A stretch of DNA of 7,121 bases, from positions 1-7,121 of the forward strand of contig JANQSK010000851.1 in NCBI GenBank assembly GCA_028284105.1. Direction: 5' to 3'. Both the position numbers and the translations under genes were made by a program. Shown piece by piece: positions 6,778-7,121 of this stretch. The stretch's first letter is position 1. Each line of letters starts with the position of its first letter. The stretch is from Anaerolineae bacterium. GTDB taxonomy: Bacteria; Chloroflexota; Anaerolineae; Promineifilales; Promineifilaceae. The notes under the pieces were generated by a model, which had not been told where the DNA came from, searched no databases, and worked only from the letters and a program-made list of their open reading frames with translations.

Positions 6778-6826
6778 ACCTGGACATTCAAGCCCATGCT
6801 CTATCAAGAGCAGACCGAAGCCAGGT
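6778..6826 (-). promoter_or_regulatory. Foldable RNA element between rpmI and rplT, candidate bL20 control site
   Basis: In the minus-strand transcript an outer perfect stem ACCUGG/CCAGGU (complement of 6821-6826 and 6778-6783) encloses a perfect inner hairpin UGCUCU-UGAU-AGAGCA (complement of 6797-6812). The left strand between them contains CUUCGG, which can form a small UUCG-capped hairpin that would compete with the outer stem. The right strand is UGGGCUUGAAUGU. The outer stem ends ten bases before the rplT ribosome site. bL20 is known to repress its operon by binding folded mRNA in Escherichia coli and Bacillus subtilis; whether this element does so here is inference. Confidence 0.45.
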
Positions 6827-6840
6827 AGCGAATAAGCCAC

Positions 6841-7089
6841 CTATGCTGGCGGGTTTGCTTTATATTGTTTCATGTAAGGCGCCAATTTCTGAATGCGTTT
6901 GCGATCTCCCTTGGCGGTTACGACTAACATCTTATCGAATTGTGACTTTACACGTTTTGATTTCCGGCGGCGAAGATGGCTCTTTCCACCTTTGGTGCGA
7001 ACCACTTTACCAGAACCAGTAACACGAAAACGTTTAGCCGCTGCTTTATAAGTTTTTAACTTATATTTTTTTGTTTTTGCTTTTGGCAT
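6841..7089 (-). CDS. rpmI: 50S ribosomal protein bL35, longer than usual
   Basis: bL35 is a small basic protein of the large ribosomal subunit. The core AAKRFRVTGSGKV (about 17-29), the KSHLRRRKSKR segment (about 36-46) and the end with KRIQKLAPY (about 64-72) are diagnostic. At 82 residues it is longer than the usual 64-66. There are extra residues KKYKLKTYK near the N-terminus and a tail MKQYKANPPA at the C-terminus. The KLKT element before AAKRF resembles bL35 of Chloroflexota, which supports the taxonomic guess. The start follows a GAGGA ribosome site (complement of 7097-7101) with seven bases of spacing. It lies directly upstream of rplT in the conserved order; infC would be expected beyond the right edge. 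A terminator-like hairpin ends two bases before the ribosome site. Confidence 0.97.
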   Translation of the reverse strand: MPKAKTKKYKLKTYKAAAKRFRVTGSGKVVRTKGGKSHLRRRKSKRVKSQFDKMLVVTAKGDRKRIQKLAPYMKQYKANPPA

Positions 7090-7103
7090 AATATTTTCCT
7101 CAT

Positions 7104-7121
7104 AAAAAAACCCCTTGCGGG
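7104..7121 (-). terminator. Terminator-like hairpin upstream of rpmI, cut by window edge (possible attenuator)
   Basis: On the minus strand the sequence is CCC-GCAA-GGGG-TTTTTTT: the visible end of a G+C stem with a GNRA-type tetraloop and a run of seven T. The 5' arm is cut off after three C, so stem length is unknown. Only two bases separate the T-run from the rpmI ribosome site. There is no room for a promoter after it, so rpmI transcripts should have to read through it. Confidence 0.55.

Overview
The window looks like a bacterial chromosome fragment of moderate GC content, most likely from the phylum Chloroflexota (Anaerolineae-like). This is inferred from two features: the KLKT-rich, longer-than-usual bL35 protein, and a large lipoprotein with a Thr/Pro linker and NHL-type beta-propeller repeats. 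The placement rests on protein style only and is not proven. No mobile element, CRISPR array, tRNA or rRNA was found.

Layout from left to right. (1) Positions 1-748, minus strand: the N-terminal 249 codons of a GH172 (formerly DUF2961) glycoside hydrolase, cut by the window edge. (2) 924-1448, plus strand: a DinB/YfiT-like four-helix metal-binding protein, divergent from GH172, with promoter-like elements for both genes in the 175-bp gap. (3) 1466-2392, minus strand: ribokinase rbsK, convergent with the DinB gene and only 17 bp from it. (4) 2464-3396, plus strand: an APH-fold small-molecule kinase, divergent from rbsK across 71 bp. (5) 3569-6250, plus strand: an A+T-rich lipoprotein with a small N-terminal domain and about twelve propeller blades. 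(6) A strong hairpin terminator at 6344-6374 between convergent transcripts. (7) 6404-7089, minus strand: rplT (bL20) preceded by rpmI (bL35), the conserved ribosomal-protein pair, with a foldable RNA segment between them and a terminator-like hairpin just upstream of rpmI at the window edge.

The left half reads as a small carbohydrate-use neighbourhood: a glycosidase and a sugar kinase, both on the minus strand. They have near-identical 18-bp sequences over their predicted -35 regions, which suggests a common regulator. The right end is a housekeeping translation operon whose leader and intergenic RNA look like places of control. The propeller lipoprotein between them has no recognisable functional partner here. 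I did not find clear evidence of a wholly new multi-gene system. The most interesting signals are regulatory: the shared promoter motif, the possible leaderless divergent pair, and the bL35/bL20 RNA structures.
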